Shown here: in pieces, positions 1 to 7,790 of the stretch
How positions within the stretch are numbered: position 1 is the stretch's first letter
Layout: each line of letters begins with the position of its first letter
Assembly (NCBI RefSeq): GCF_003730135.1
Contig: NZ_RJVO01000002.1
Location: forward strand, 496,001-560,000
Direction of reading: 5' to 3'
DNA length: 64,000 nt
Source of the DNA: Stagnimonas aquatica
GTDB lineage: Bacteria > Pseudomonadota > Gammaproteobacteria > Nevskiales > Nevskiaceae
Notes under the pieces: generated by a model
What the model saw: only the letters and a program-made list of their open reading frames with translations
Database searches by the model: none
What the model was told of the DNA's origin: nothing
Position numbers and translations under genes: made by a program

Positions 1-378
1 GGCGTGCAGACGCAGCAGGTTGTGCACGGTGGTGAGCAGCTTGCGGTCGTCCCAGGGCTTGCCCAGGTAGTCGGCCGCGCCCTCTTTCATCAGGGTCACC
101 GCCGTTTCCAGATTGGTCCAGGCGGTGAGCAGGATGATCGGCAGCTCCGGCTCGCGGGTGCGGATGGCGCGGAACAACTCCACGCCCTCCTCGCCGGAGG
201 TGGTATCGCGCTGGAAGTTCATGTCCTGCACCACCAGATCGACCGCCGACTCGTCGAGCACCGCCAGCGCCTCGTCCGGCGAGTGCGCGAGCAGCGTCTT
301 CAGGCCGTGCAGCGAGAACAGCAAGTCCAGCGCGGTACAGACCGCGAGGTTGTCGTCAACAATCAGGACCGTGCTCAT
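1..378 (-). CDS. NtrC-type response regulator, receiver domain (partial, runs off left edge)
   Basis: The 126 visible residues form a complete receiver domain: acidic pair D8-D9, phospho-acceptor D52 in VVQDMNF, T85 in ILLTAWT and K107 in YLGKPWD. The start is the ATG whose first base is 378. The receiver most resembles those of NtrC-family regulators, whose AAA+ and Fis domains would lie outside the window, so sigma-54 activation is inferred and not seen. It is the last visible gene of the minus-strand ABC export operon, separated from the permease by 169 bp holding an inverted repeat. The sigma-54 promoter upstream of the operon makes it the obvious candidate regulator of its own operon. 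A partner sensor kinase is expected beyond the edge. Confidence 0.85.
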   Translation of the reverse strand, partial: MSTVLIVDDNLAVCTALDLLFSLHGLKTLLAHSPDEALAVLDESAVDLVVQDMNFQRDTTSGEEGVELFRAIRTREPELPIILLTAWTNLETAVTLMKEGAADYLGKPWDDRKLLTTVHNLLRLHA

Positions 379-547
379 TGCGGATTGCGGATCTCGGATT
401 TCGGATTGAACAGCGGGGCGCCGTTGCTTACTGGCGGGGTGGATCGAGATAGCGGAGCCGCCCTGCGCTGTCTGCTTACCTCGGCTTTAGTTCTAGTCAT
501 GCCCGCCACTCTGCCCTCCGCAATCCGCAATCCGCAATCCGCAATCG
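377..547. repeat. Inverted heptamer-repeat arrays between permease and regulator
   Basis: The right arm (517-547) contains four tandem copies of CCGCAAT. The left arm (377-408) has the complementary ATTGCGG repeat followed by degenerate CGGATTTCGGATT units. The arms are inverted around about 110 bp of unremarkable sequence and could form a long stem-loop in the operon transcript. The right arm abuts the stop codon of the upstream permease gene. I see no gene inside. Confidence 0.6.
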
Positions 548-1771
548 TCATACGCTGCGGGTCGCCAGCGCCGGCGAGAGCTTGGCGGCGCGCAGCGCCG
601 GGCCGAGTACGGCGACGACACCCAGCAAGAGCATCAGCAGCACGCCGCTCAGCAGATAGTCCAGCGGCAGGCGCGGCACCGACAGCTCGCTCATCAGCAC
701 GCCGTTGAGGCCCCAGGCGGCGAGCACGCCGACGGCGATGCCGGCGCTGGTGATGATCAGGTTCTCGGTGAGGAAGTAGCGGACGATGTCGCCCCGGGTG
801 GCGCCCAGCGCGCGGCGCACGCCGATCTGCTTGCGACGCAGGTTCACCCACAGGCTGGCCATGCCGACGATGCCGCTGGCGGTGACGCCGAGCAGGAACA
901 CCGTCACCGATACCAGCAGCCAGGCCAGCGCGCGCTCGCCACGGTAGCGGCGGTCGCGCATCTCCTGGATCGAATACTGGCCGTTGCTGACACGGCCGGG
1001 CTCGTTCTTTTCCAGCGCCTCCTCCATGGCCTTGCGCACCTGCGCCTCGGCGCCCGGCGCGGCGCGCACCACGTAGTGATTGAAAGGATTGAGGTAGCGC
1101 GCCGGAAACACCACTGCGTACTCGTTGCCCGGGCCGGTCTGCGCCCAGGGCGTGGTGAAGCGCTCGATCACGCCGATCACCCGCAACTCCTCGGAGTCGG
1201 GGGTATTGCCCTGATAGAAGACCCGGCCGACGAACTGGCTCTGCCCCGGAAACAGGGCCTCGGCCAGCCGCCGCGTGAGCAGCACGCCGGTGGGCGGCGG
1301 GTTCTGCACCTTGGGGTCGATGTTGACGATCTCGTCGTCGCGAAAACCGCGCCCCTCGACCAGCTTCAGGCCGAAGGTTTCCAGCAGGCGACCGCCGTCG
1401 AAGTACAGGCCGGCGCTCTGGTTGGGGGCGGTCGGCACCCGCTCGGTGGCAAAGGTGGAGCTCCAGCCGCTGCGCCCCATCGGCACCTGGTTGGTGACGG
1501 TGACCGACTCCACGCCGGGGATCGCGCGCAGGGCGTCGAGGTCGGTCTGGATCAGGTTGGCGAGGTCGATCTGCGAGAACAGGATCGGCCGCTGGGTGAG
1601 GATGCGCGACTCGGCATCGACGCCGGAGTCGCGCTGCGAGACCGCCAGGCGCTCGCGGATCACCGAGGCGGAGTTGCTGATGATCGCCAGCGTCAGCGCC
1701 ACCTGGGTGGCGATCAGCAGCGCGCCGGTGAGGTTGTGGCGCAGCGCGGAGAGGATGGGACGGATTTCCAT
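548..1771 (-). CDS. MacB/FtsX-type ABC transporter permease (second of two)
   Basis: A 407-residue permease with the MacB layout: one N-terminal membrane helix (LIATQVALTLAIISNSASVI), a large periplasmic MacB_PCD-type domain (roughly residues 50-270), then three C-terminal helices of the FtsX domain. The conserved LRRKQIGVRRALGATRGDIVRYFL segment lies just before the last two helices. ATG at 1771 is chosen because the reading frame upstream of it has no permease character. It lies 26 bp behind the first permease gene and probably forms a heterodimer with it, driven by the ATPase at 3118-3801. Substrate unknown: this family exports macrolides, peptides or lipoproteins. Confidence 0.9.
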   Translation of the reverse strand: MEIRPILSALRHNLTGALLIATQVALTLAIISNSASVIRERLAVSQRDSGVDAESRILTQRPILFSQIDLANLIQTDLDALRAIPGVESVTVTNQVPMGRSGWSSTFATERVPTAPNQSAGLYFDGGRLLETFGLKLVEGRGFRDDEIVNIDPKVQNPPPTGVLLTRRLAEALFPGQSQFVGRVFYQGNTPDSEELRVIGVIERFTTPWAQTGPGNEYAVVFPARYLNPFNHYVVRAAPGAEAQVRKAMEEALEKNEPGRVSNGQYSIQEMRDRRYRGERALAWLLVSVTVFLLGVTASGIVGMASLWVNLRRKQIGVRRALGATRGDIVRYFLTENLIITSAGIAVGVLAAWGLNGVLMSELSVPRLPLDYLLSGVLLMLLLGVVAVLGPALRAAKLSPALATRSV

Positions 1772-1797
1772 GCGAGGGCTCCTTGAGGGCGCGCGGA

Positions 1798-3108
1798 TTA
1801 CTGCGATTTGAGTTGCAGCGCGGGCACCACCTGCGTCGCGCGCAGGGTGGGCAGCAGGCCGGCGATCACTGCCGCCAGCACCGACAGCAGCACGGTGGTG
1901 GCGAGCATGGTCGGGTCCATGCGCGCGTACTGCTCGAGGTTTGGCGACTGCTTGGCCAGCAGATGCAGCATGCCGAACGCGCCGGCGACACCGATGATGC
2001 TGCCGACCAGCCCCAGCGCCGCCGCCTCGCTCAGGTATTGCAGGAAGATCTGCGAGCGGGTGGCGCCGAGGGCGCGGCGCACGCCGATCTCCGCCGTGCG
2101 GGCGGTGAACTTGGCGAGCAAGAGGCCAATGGTGTTGACCAGACAGACGCTCAGGAAGCCGAAGGCCAGCCAGGTTTGCAGCCGGGTGTCGTCGTCCACC
2201 ACCTCGATCTCCTGCAACCACTCGCGCACGTTGTAGAGCGCGCTCTTGTCCGGGCGCGGCAGTCGGCCGAGCTGCTTCTGCCGCTGCACGTAGGCGCTCA
2301 GGTAGTCGCGGTATTCGGCACGCTCGGCCTCCGAGCCCAGCTCCACCCAGTAGCGCAGCCAGATGCACTCGGAGCGCATCAGGCCCTCGAAGCCAGGGTC
2401 GGCATTGCTGTAGCAGCTGGTATTGCCGGAGACATCGCGGTGCGCGGCCAGGGCGGTGCTGAGCGGTATGAAGATGTCGTCGGCATCGCTGCCGGCGCTG
2501 GAGTTGCCGTCCATGCGGTAGAACTTCGGCGTCGGCTTCCAGTCGTGGAGCACGCCGACCACGCGGAACTCCTCGCTGTCCATGCGCAGGTTTCGGCCGA
2601 TGGCCGACTCCTTGCCAAAGAGTTTTTCGGCCAGGGGCGCGGCGATCACCGCCACCCGCGCCTCGCTGCGGTCCTCGGCGGCGGTCCAGGCGCCACCGGC
2701 GATGAAGGGCGCATCCATCATCGCGAAGAAGTCGGCATCCACCGCCACGCCGTCCGCGAAGAAGTTCTTCACGCCTTCCTTGTTGGGATAGACGATGCCG
2801 GAGATGCCGTAGAGCCCGGTGCGGCGCAGGCCCTTGGCGTCTTCGCGCAGATTGCGCACGTCGGTCCAGGTGAGGATGCCGGGCAGCTTCTCGTCGGTGT
2901 CGTTGAAGTCCAGCGGATAGTTGTCGAGCTTGAGCGTAAGCAGGCGCGAACTCTTCTGCGGGATCGGATCACCGGACATCATGTACAGCACGGTGAGCGT
3001 GGACATGCTGGCGGCAACGCCCACCGCCAGGGTGAGGATGATCAGCGCAGTGAGCACCGGCGAGCGCCGCAGGTTGCGGAAGCCGAGTTGCAGGTAATAG
3101 CCGAGCAT
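1798..3108 (-). CDS. MacB/FtsX-type ABC transporter permease (first of two)
   Basis: A 436-residue permease homologous in layout to its neighbour: N-terminal helix (SPVLTALIILTLAVGVAASM), a periplasmic domain to about residue 310, and an FtsX domain with three helices. The domain includes EIGVRRALGATRSQIFLQYL, the coupling segment of the family. Its gene starts 9 bp after the ATPase stop, so the two are clearly cotranscribed. The periplasmic domains of the two permeases differ much more than their FtsX domains, consistent with a heterodimeric exporter. No substrate can be deduced. Confidence 0.9.
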   Translation of the reverse strand: MLGYYLQLGFRNLRRSPVLTALIILTLAVGVAASMSTLTVLYMMSGDPIPQKSSRLLTLKLDNYPLDFNDTDEKLPGILTWTDVRNLREDAKGLRRTGLYGISGIVYPNKEGVKNFFADGVAVDADFFAMMDAPFIAGGAWTAAEDRSEARVAVIAAPLAEKLFGKESAIGRNLRMDSEEFRVVGVLHDWKPTPKFYRMDGNSSAGSDADDIFIPLSTALAAHRDVSGNTSCYSNADPGFEGLMRSECIWLRYWVELGSEAERAEYRDYLSAYVQRQKQLGRLPRPDKSALYNVREWLQEIEVVDDDTRLQTWLAFGFLSVCLVNTIGLLLAKFTARTAEIGVRRALGATRSQIFLQYLSEAAALGLVGSIIGVAGAFGMLHLLAKQSPNLEQYARMDPTMLATTVLLSVLAAVIAGLLPTLRATQVVPALQLKSQ

Positions 3109-3117
3109 GGCGCGCTC

Positions 3118-3801
<684 letters not shown>

Positions 3802-3810
3802 GTTCGTCTC

Positions 3811-5079
3811 CTAGTTACGAATCGAAACGGTTTCGGCGCCTTCAAAGGCCTGGTCACCGGAAATCACCACCTGCTCGCCGGCCTCGACGCCGGACACAAT
3901 CTCCACCTGGTTGATCGAGATCGCTCCCAGGGTGACCGGCGTGCGTACCGCCACGCCGTCGCGCACCACATAGACGTAGCGCCCGCCGCCGGCCTCGATG
4001 AACGGCCCGCGCGGCAGACGCAGCACGTCCTGGCGTTGGTCGAGCACTATGCGCACGCTCACCCGCTGGTTCTGGCGCAGCTCCGGCGGCTTGCCGCCGG
4101 TGAAGGCGACGCGGCCGGTGACCTGGTTGTTGGCGACCTCCGGCGAGATCGCGGTGAGCCGCGCCGGGAAGGTCTGGCTGCCCAGGCGCACTTCCGCTGG
4201 CATCTCCAGGCCCAGGCTGTCGGCATAGGTCTCCGGCACTTGGATCTCCACTTCCAGCGCCGAGAGATCGACCACGGTCATCAGCGCCTGATTGGCGGCC
4301 ACCGCCGCGCGCTGCAAGACCGAGAGCGTGCCGATCACGCCATTCACCGGCGCGACGATGCGCAGCTCCTCGGCGCGGCGACGCATGTTGTCCACCACCA
4401 GTTGCTGGCGCTCCAGCTCCAGCGCGCGGCCGCGCAGTTGCAGGTCCAGACTCTTGCCCTGCAGGCGCACTTCCTCCTGGGCGTGGCGATGGCGCAACTG
4501 GGCGTTGATGAGTTCGTCGGCGCGGCGGTCCACTTCCATGATCGGCAGCACGCCCATGCCGTAGGCCTCCTGCGCACGCTTGCGCTCGCGCTCGGCGCCT
4601 TCCTCGGCGACCTTGGCGAGATCGACCGCCTGCTGGTTTTGCAGGCGCCGGGTTTCCACCTCCAGGCGCTCGCGCTGGAAGCTGGCGCGCAGACCGGCGA
4701 GATTGGCCTCTTCCTGCGCGTACTGGTTCTGGATTTCCGGGCTGTCGAGTTCCGCCAGCAACTGGCCCTGCTCGACGCGATCACCGGCATTGACCTTGAG
4801 ATTGATGGTGCCCACCGCCGGCGCGTACAGCGTGGGGCTGACCGCCGCCACCACCCGGCCCTGGGCGGAGACATCGGCGATGAACTCGCCGCGACTCACC
4901 GTCGCCAGCCGCAGGCTCTCGGCCGCCGCCACGCGCTGGCCGCCACCGGCGCGCAGGGCAGCCCAGACCAGCAGGGCCAGCAGTGCCGCCGCAGCGGCGA
5001 TCATCAACCCGCGCCGGCGAAAGCGCGGCGCGCGCTCCAGCGGGATGTCCTGCCCCGCCGTGCTCGGGATGCCTGCCAT
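3811..5079 (-). CDS. HlyD/RND-type periplasmic adaptor subunit of ABC exporter
   Basis: A 422-residue membrane fusion protein. It has an N-terminal anchor helix (GLMIAAAAALLALLVWAAL, about residues 25-43), a lipoyl/barrel-sandwich half motif (GTINLKVNAGDRVEQGQLLAELDSP), a long alpha-hairpin rich in charged heptads (about 130-240), the second lipoyl half (IVAPVNGVIGTLSV), then beta-barrel and membrane-proximal domains. The ATG at 5079 overlaps the upstream stop codon in a TAATG junction, so it is translationally coupled to the small secreted repeat protein. It would bridge the inner-membrane ABC permeases to an outer-membrane channel. Confidence 0.9.
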   Translation of the reverse strand: MAGIPSTAGQDIPLERAPRFRRRGLMIAAAAALLALLVWAALRAGGGQRVAAAESLRLATVSRGEFIADVSAQGRVVAAVSPTLYAPAVGTINLKVNAGDRVEQGQLLAELDSPEIQNQYAQEEANLAGLRASFQRERLEVETRRLQNQQAVDLAKVAEEGAERERKRAQEAYGMGVLPIMEVDRRADELINAQLRHRHAQEEVRLQGKSLDLQLRGRALELERQQLVVDNMRRRAEELRIVAPVNGVIGTLSVLQRAAVAANQALMTVVDLSALEVEIQVPETYADSLGLEMPAEVRLGSQTFPARLTAISPEVANNQVTGRVAFTGGKPPELRQNQRVSVRIVLDQRQDVLRLPRGPFIEAGGGRYVYVVRDGVAVRTPVTLGAISINQVEIVSGVEAGEQVVISGDQAFEGAETVSIRN

Positions 5080-5564
5080 TAGCCCTGCACCTCCAGCGGC
5101 TGGCGCTTGAAGCCCAGGCTGCGCCAGACCGCGTGCAGCCAGTTGCGCGACTTGGCCGGGCGCTGCTGCAAGGCCGCGAACTGCCGCTCCGACTGCTGCG
5201 CGCGCCACTCGGCCACGCTGTAGTTGCGCGCCGGGGTGACGATCACCTTGTCCAGCAGCACCGGCGCCGCCTCGGCCACCATTTGCTGACGACGCGCCTG
5301 GCGGCTCTTCCACTCGGCAGCGGTGTAGCGGCCCTTGGGCGTGACGACTACCTGCTCCAGCAGCACCGGCTGCGCGGCGGCGGCCTGGCTCAGGCCGGCG
5401 GCATAGGTGACGCCGGCGCTGTAAACGACCGGGGCGGTGTAGACCACCGGCGCGGTATAGGTGACCGGCTGGTTGTAGGTGATGCCCGCCGCGCTGGCGG
5501 CGGTGACACCGAACGCGAGGCCGAGAGCGGCGAAGGCGGTGAGGGACTTGAGCGAGTGGGTCAT
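5079..5564 (-). CDS. Small secreted protein with two internal repeats, first gene of the exporter operon
   Basis: I do not recognise this 161-residue protein. It begins with a clear Sec signal peptide (LTAFAALGLAFGVTAASA) and continues with YTAPVVY-like short repeats. It then has two imperfect copies of a unit of about 26 residues: PVLLEQVVVTPKGRYTAAEW and PVLLDKVIVTPARNYSVAEW, about 50 residues apart. The basic C-terminus contains SRNWLHAVWRSLGF. ATG 5564 is preferred over an upstream in-frame ATG because AAGGAG lies 7-8 nt before it. It is the first gene after the sigma-54 promoter and is translationally coupled to the HlyD gene. It could be cargo, a periplasmic accessory or a sensor for the exporter; none is demonstrated. 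Confidence 0.75.
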   Translation of the reverse strand: MTHSLKSLTAFAALGLAFGVTAASAAGITYNQPVTYTAPVVYTAPVVYSAGVTYAAGLSQAAAAQPVLLEQVVVTPKGRYTAAEWKSRQARRQQMVAEAAPVLLDKVIVTPARNYSVAEWRAQQSERQFAALQQRPAKSRNWLHAVWRSLGFKRQPLEVQG

Positions 5565-5600
5565 GGCGGAACTCCTTGCGGTGGCTTGCAAGACGGTTAA

Positions 5601-5616
5601 AGCCAGGCGCGTGCCA
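5601..5616 (-). promoter_or_regulatory. Sigma-54 (RpoN) promoter of the ABC exporter operon
   Basis: Read on the minus strand the site is TGGCACGCGCCTGGCT. It matches the -24/-12 consensus TGGCACG-N4-TTGCW at every position but one, with the invariant GG and GC at correct spacing. The predicted transcript would start near 5590, about 26 nt before the ATG at 5564, leaving room for the AAGGAG ribosome-binding site. Confidence 0.8.
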
Positions 5617-5640
5617 AGCTTGCCAAGTTCCCTAAGTTAT

Positions 5641-5653
5641 TAATTTATTGATG
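5641..5653 (-). promoter_or_regulatory. IHF-like binding site between activator sites and sigma-54 promoter
   Basis: The minus strand reads CATCAATAAATTA and matches the IHF consensus WATCAANNNNTTR at 12 of 13 positions. It lies in an AT-rich patch between the sigma-54 promoter and the half-site array, where IHF normally bends DNA for sigma-54 activation. Confidence 0.5.
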
Positions 5654-5682
5654 TTTTATGTTTTTAGCGCACCCCAAAATGC

Positions 5683-5747
5683 TGTCCGAGGGCGGACAGC
5701 GGACACTGTGGCGGACACTTTTCGCTGACTGGCGGACAGCTTGTCCG
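5683..5747. promoter_or_regulatory. TGTCCG/CGGACA half-site array, probable upstream activator sites
   Basis: Six exact half-sites lie within 65 bp: TGTCCG at 5683 and 5742, CGGACA at 5693, 5700, 5712 and 5733. Two pairs form inverted repeats (TGTCCG-AGGG-CGGACA and CGGACA-GCT-TGTCCG). They sit about 95-155 bp upstream of the predicted start of the sigma-54 transcript, the usual place for enhancer sites of NtrC-type activators. The likely ligand is the regulator encoded at the end of the operon (inference). Confidence 0.6.
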
Positions 5748-6125
5748 GACGCCAGAGCGCAGCGCGAACGCTTGCAAACAGCTTGGCCCAGACCTGCGCA
5801 CGGTTGCGGCCCTCGTCGGACTCTCGTCCCCGTAACGTCCATGAAGCAACAGCCCAACATTGCGACGCGCTGGACGCCGGCAACAGCCTTCCACTAGGCT
5901 CGTCATTAAGCGCGGGTGGGACCGCTGCTTTTCGCCAAACAAGGGAAAGACAGGGATGACGCTTTCGCTGACGTATAACTCGGGGCCATTTTCTGCGCCC
6001 GGTTTCCATTCTTTATTTCCGTCAGACACTTGTCTGGCACCCCACACCGGACTGCGCGCAACGTTCTGTCGAGTTAGCCGTCACGGGCGGCAGATTAGGC
6101 GTCACGGCTTGCAACCTAATTGGCG
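5748..6125. other. Intergenic stretch with no supported gene
   Basis: Several short open frames are present but none has a convincing ribosome-binding site or recognisable product. A 10-bp imperfect direct repeat (GCCGTCACGG/GGCGTCACGG) and an ATTAGG...CCTAAT inverted repeat lie at about 6077-6118, immediately left of the cassette boundary. They could be a remnant of an integron attachment site, but no R-box pair is evident. Confidence 0.4.
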
Positions 6126-6772
6126 TTGGGTCATCTGCATGTTTAAAACAAGAAATATCCAGTCAAATATCAAAGAGATCTCGAAATGAAAAAGCACCTT
6201 GTATTTGTTATCGCACTTTCTGCGGGATTGATTTCCTGCGCAACTAATAGAGCCTCCGAAACAGACCCGCACGCCGAGATTTTGTTAAAAAGAAACAATC
6301 TTGGAGGCATATCTAATACCGTATTCTTTACGTGCGGCGACGATGAATGCATCGATAAAAATAAAACTGATAGGCTTTTTGTTTTTAGCTGGGCAACAGC
6401 CGATGAAAAAAACATCCTTATACCGGTCAACAAGCCTTTTCCTCTCTTTGCCACCTCCGGGCGCGTAACGGGGGCAACCAACACCACGGGAACTCCTGGC
6501 GTGTATCAACTTACGGGAGTTAGTTGCGCCGATCTTATTCAATTCATGCCGCAAGCGGGAAAGAGATACGAGGTTGTTCAAACTAACGCTTTTCCGAATT
6601 GCCCTGTAGCCGTCCGTGACGCGGCGACCAATGAAATCGTTCCTACGAAGTCGTTGCCAATTAAAGGCAGTGCGTTTGGCGTTCAATGAAACTTACATGC
6701 CCCAAAAGTTATGTGCTGGGGCCCAACAATGTATTCAAGCGGACGGGCTACGCCCGCCGCTTAATTTGAGCG
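6126..6772 (+). mobile_element. Probable integron gene cassette (single, no integrase in window)
   Basis: The left boundary is the core site GTTGGGT (6125-6131), which fits GTTRRRY exactly. The right boundary is the attC-like site ending at GCG/TTGAGG (6770-6778). The segment between holds one gene on the same strand, a 60-bp leader and attC directly after the stop, which is standard cassette architecture. In the excised circle the left end would supply GTTGGGT, which pairs fully with CCCAAC of the attC R'' box (6722-6727), as expected for a genuine cassette. The contents are distinctly AT-richer than the flanks. No integrase gene is present in this window. Confidence 0.7.
6186..6689 (+). CDS. 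Cassette-borne putative lipoprotein of unknown function
   Basis: The 167-residue product starts MKKHLVFVIALSAGLISC, a short signal peptide with a lipobox LISC, so Cys18 should be lipidated. The rest is soluble and contains four further cysteines (TCGDDEC, VSCADL, NCPVAV) that could form disulfides. I do not recognise a family. Codon and base use are clearly AT-rich (many AAA, TTT and ATA codons) compared with all neighbouring genes. Together with the flanking attC and core sites, this indicates acquisition as an integron cassette. Expression may depend on its own leader or on read-through. Confidence 0.8.
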   Translation: MKKHLVFVIALSAGLISCATNRASETDPHAEILLKRNNLGGISNTVFFTCGDDECIDKNKTDRLFVFSWATADEKNILIPVNKPFPLFATSGRVTGATNTTGTPGVYQLTGVSCADLIQFMPQAGKRYEVVQTNAFPNCPVAVRDAATNEIVPTKSLPIKGSAFGVQ

Positions 6773-6778
6773 TTGAGG
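6721..6778 (+). other. attC recombination site of the cassette
   Basis: R'' box GCCCAAC (6721-6727) and R' box GTTGAGG (6772-6778) flank an imperfect inverted repeat. TCAAGCGG pairs with CCGCTTAATTTGA, and CGGGC (6743-6747) pairs with GCCCG around a TAC loop, leaving unpaired bases of the kind that set attC strand choice. Length (about 58 bp) and sequence resemble the short attC sites of aadA-type cassettes. Confidence 0.75.
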
Positions 6779-6926
6779 CTGTAGAAAAATCCGCGCAGGG
6801 GAAATGAGGCGGAGCAGTTTTCTGCCGGACACCCTCGCCGTTTGGATTGATCGAAGACCAGTGCGCCGGCTCGACTTCAGCACGAGTATCCTCGCGCAAT
6901 CTCGCCACGCTCAGATTGCCAGCACC

Positions 6927-7673
6927 ATGACCATCGAAACCGAAGACGACATCGCCGCGCTCAAGCGTATCGGCAGGATCGTCTCCTACGTCCTGCAGGA
7001 GATGCTCGATACCGCCGAGCCGGGCATGACCACGCGCGAGCTGGATGCGCTGGGCGAGACGCTGCTGGAACGCCACGGAGCGCACTCGGCGCCGAAGCTC
7101 AGCTACGGCTTTCCGGGTTCGACCTGCATCAGCATCAACGAGGAAGCCGCGCACGGCATCCCGGGTGAGCGGGTGATTCGCGCGGGCGACGTGCTGAACG
7201 TCGATGTCTCCGCCGAACTGGACGGCTACTTTGCGGACACCGGCGGGACGCGCGTGGTGCCGCCGGGCAACCCGCAGAAGACGCGCCTGTGCCACGCCAC
7301 TCGCACGGCGCTGGAAAACGCCATGCAGCAGGCCCGTGCCGGCCGGCCGATCAATGGCATTGGCGCGGCCATCGAGCGCACGGCGAAGACCTATGGCTTT
7401 CGCGTGATCGAGAACCTCGCCAGCCATGGCGTCGGACGTGCGCTGCACGAAGCCCCCGAGCACATCCCCGGCTACTTTGATCCGGCCGACCGGCGTGTGC
7501 TGGAGGAAGGCATGGTCATCACCATCGAGCCCTTCCTCTCGACCAAGAGCCGCATCGTGAAGGAGACCTCCGATGGCTGGACCCTGGTCGGAGCGCCGGG
7601 CAACCTGTCGGCGCAGTACGAGCACACGATGATCATCACCAAGGGCGCACCCATCGTCGTCACGCTGCACTGA
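6927..7673 (+). CDS. map: Type I methionine aminopeptidase
   Basis: A 248-residue enzyme that removes the initiator methionine from nascent proteins. All metal ligands of the family are in place: D93 (LNVDV), D104 (YFADTGG), H167 (SHGVGRALHE), E201 (ITIEPF) and E232 (QYEHT), plus the substrate histidine H76 (HGIPG). The ATG at 6927 gives the usual length. An ATG at 6804 with a nearby AGGGG would add 41 residues with no family similarity, but cannot be excluded. The gene is not beside rpsB, so it may be an accessory copy. A strong terminator follows it. Confidence 0.92.
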   Translation: MTIETEDDIAALKRIGRIVSYVLQEMLDTAEPGMTTRELDALGETLLERHGAHSAPKLSYGFPGSTCISINEEAAHGIPGERVIRAGDVLNVDVSAELDGYFADTGGTRVVPPGNPQKTRLCHATRTALENAMQQARAGRPINGIGAAIERTAKTYGFRVIENLASHGVGRALHEAPEHIPGYFDPADRRVLEEGMVITIEPFLSTKSRIVKETSDGWTLVGAPGNLSAQYEHTMIITKGAPIVVTLH

Positions 7674-7694
7674 GGGCGCGTCAACGCGGGCTGA

Positions 7695-7733
7695 GCCGCC
7701 GGAAGCGCAGAACTTCCGGCGGCTTTGCTTTTT
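7695..7733 (+). terminator. Rho-independent terminator after map
   Basis: A perfect 11-bp stem, GCCGCCGGAAG (7695-7705) with its complement at 7713-7723, and a 7-nt loop are followed by TTTGCTTTTT. It also sits tail-to-tail with the convergent HerA-like gene. Confidence 0.9.
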
Positions 7734-7790
7734 GCTGGGGCCGCAATTCGATATGACGCGCTACGGCAGTGCAGCGCCACCCGCCGCCCG

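Noticed and set aside
6057-6131. Possible second attC site or attI left of the cassette
   Set aside because: The R' box GTTGGGT is present, but no RYYYAAC box pairs with it at a suitable distance. Only the direct and inverted repeats at about 6077-6118 are seen, so I kept it as the cassette boundary only.
5860-6189. 109-codon plus-strand frame left of the cassette gene
   Set aside because: No ribosome-binding site, no recognisable composition, and it crosses the cassette boundary at 6125/6126.
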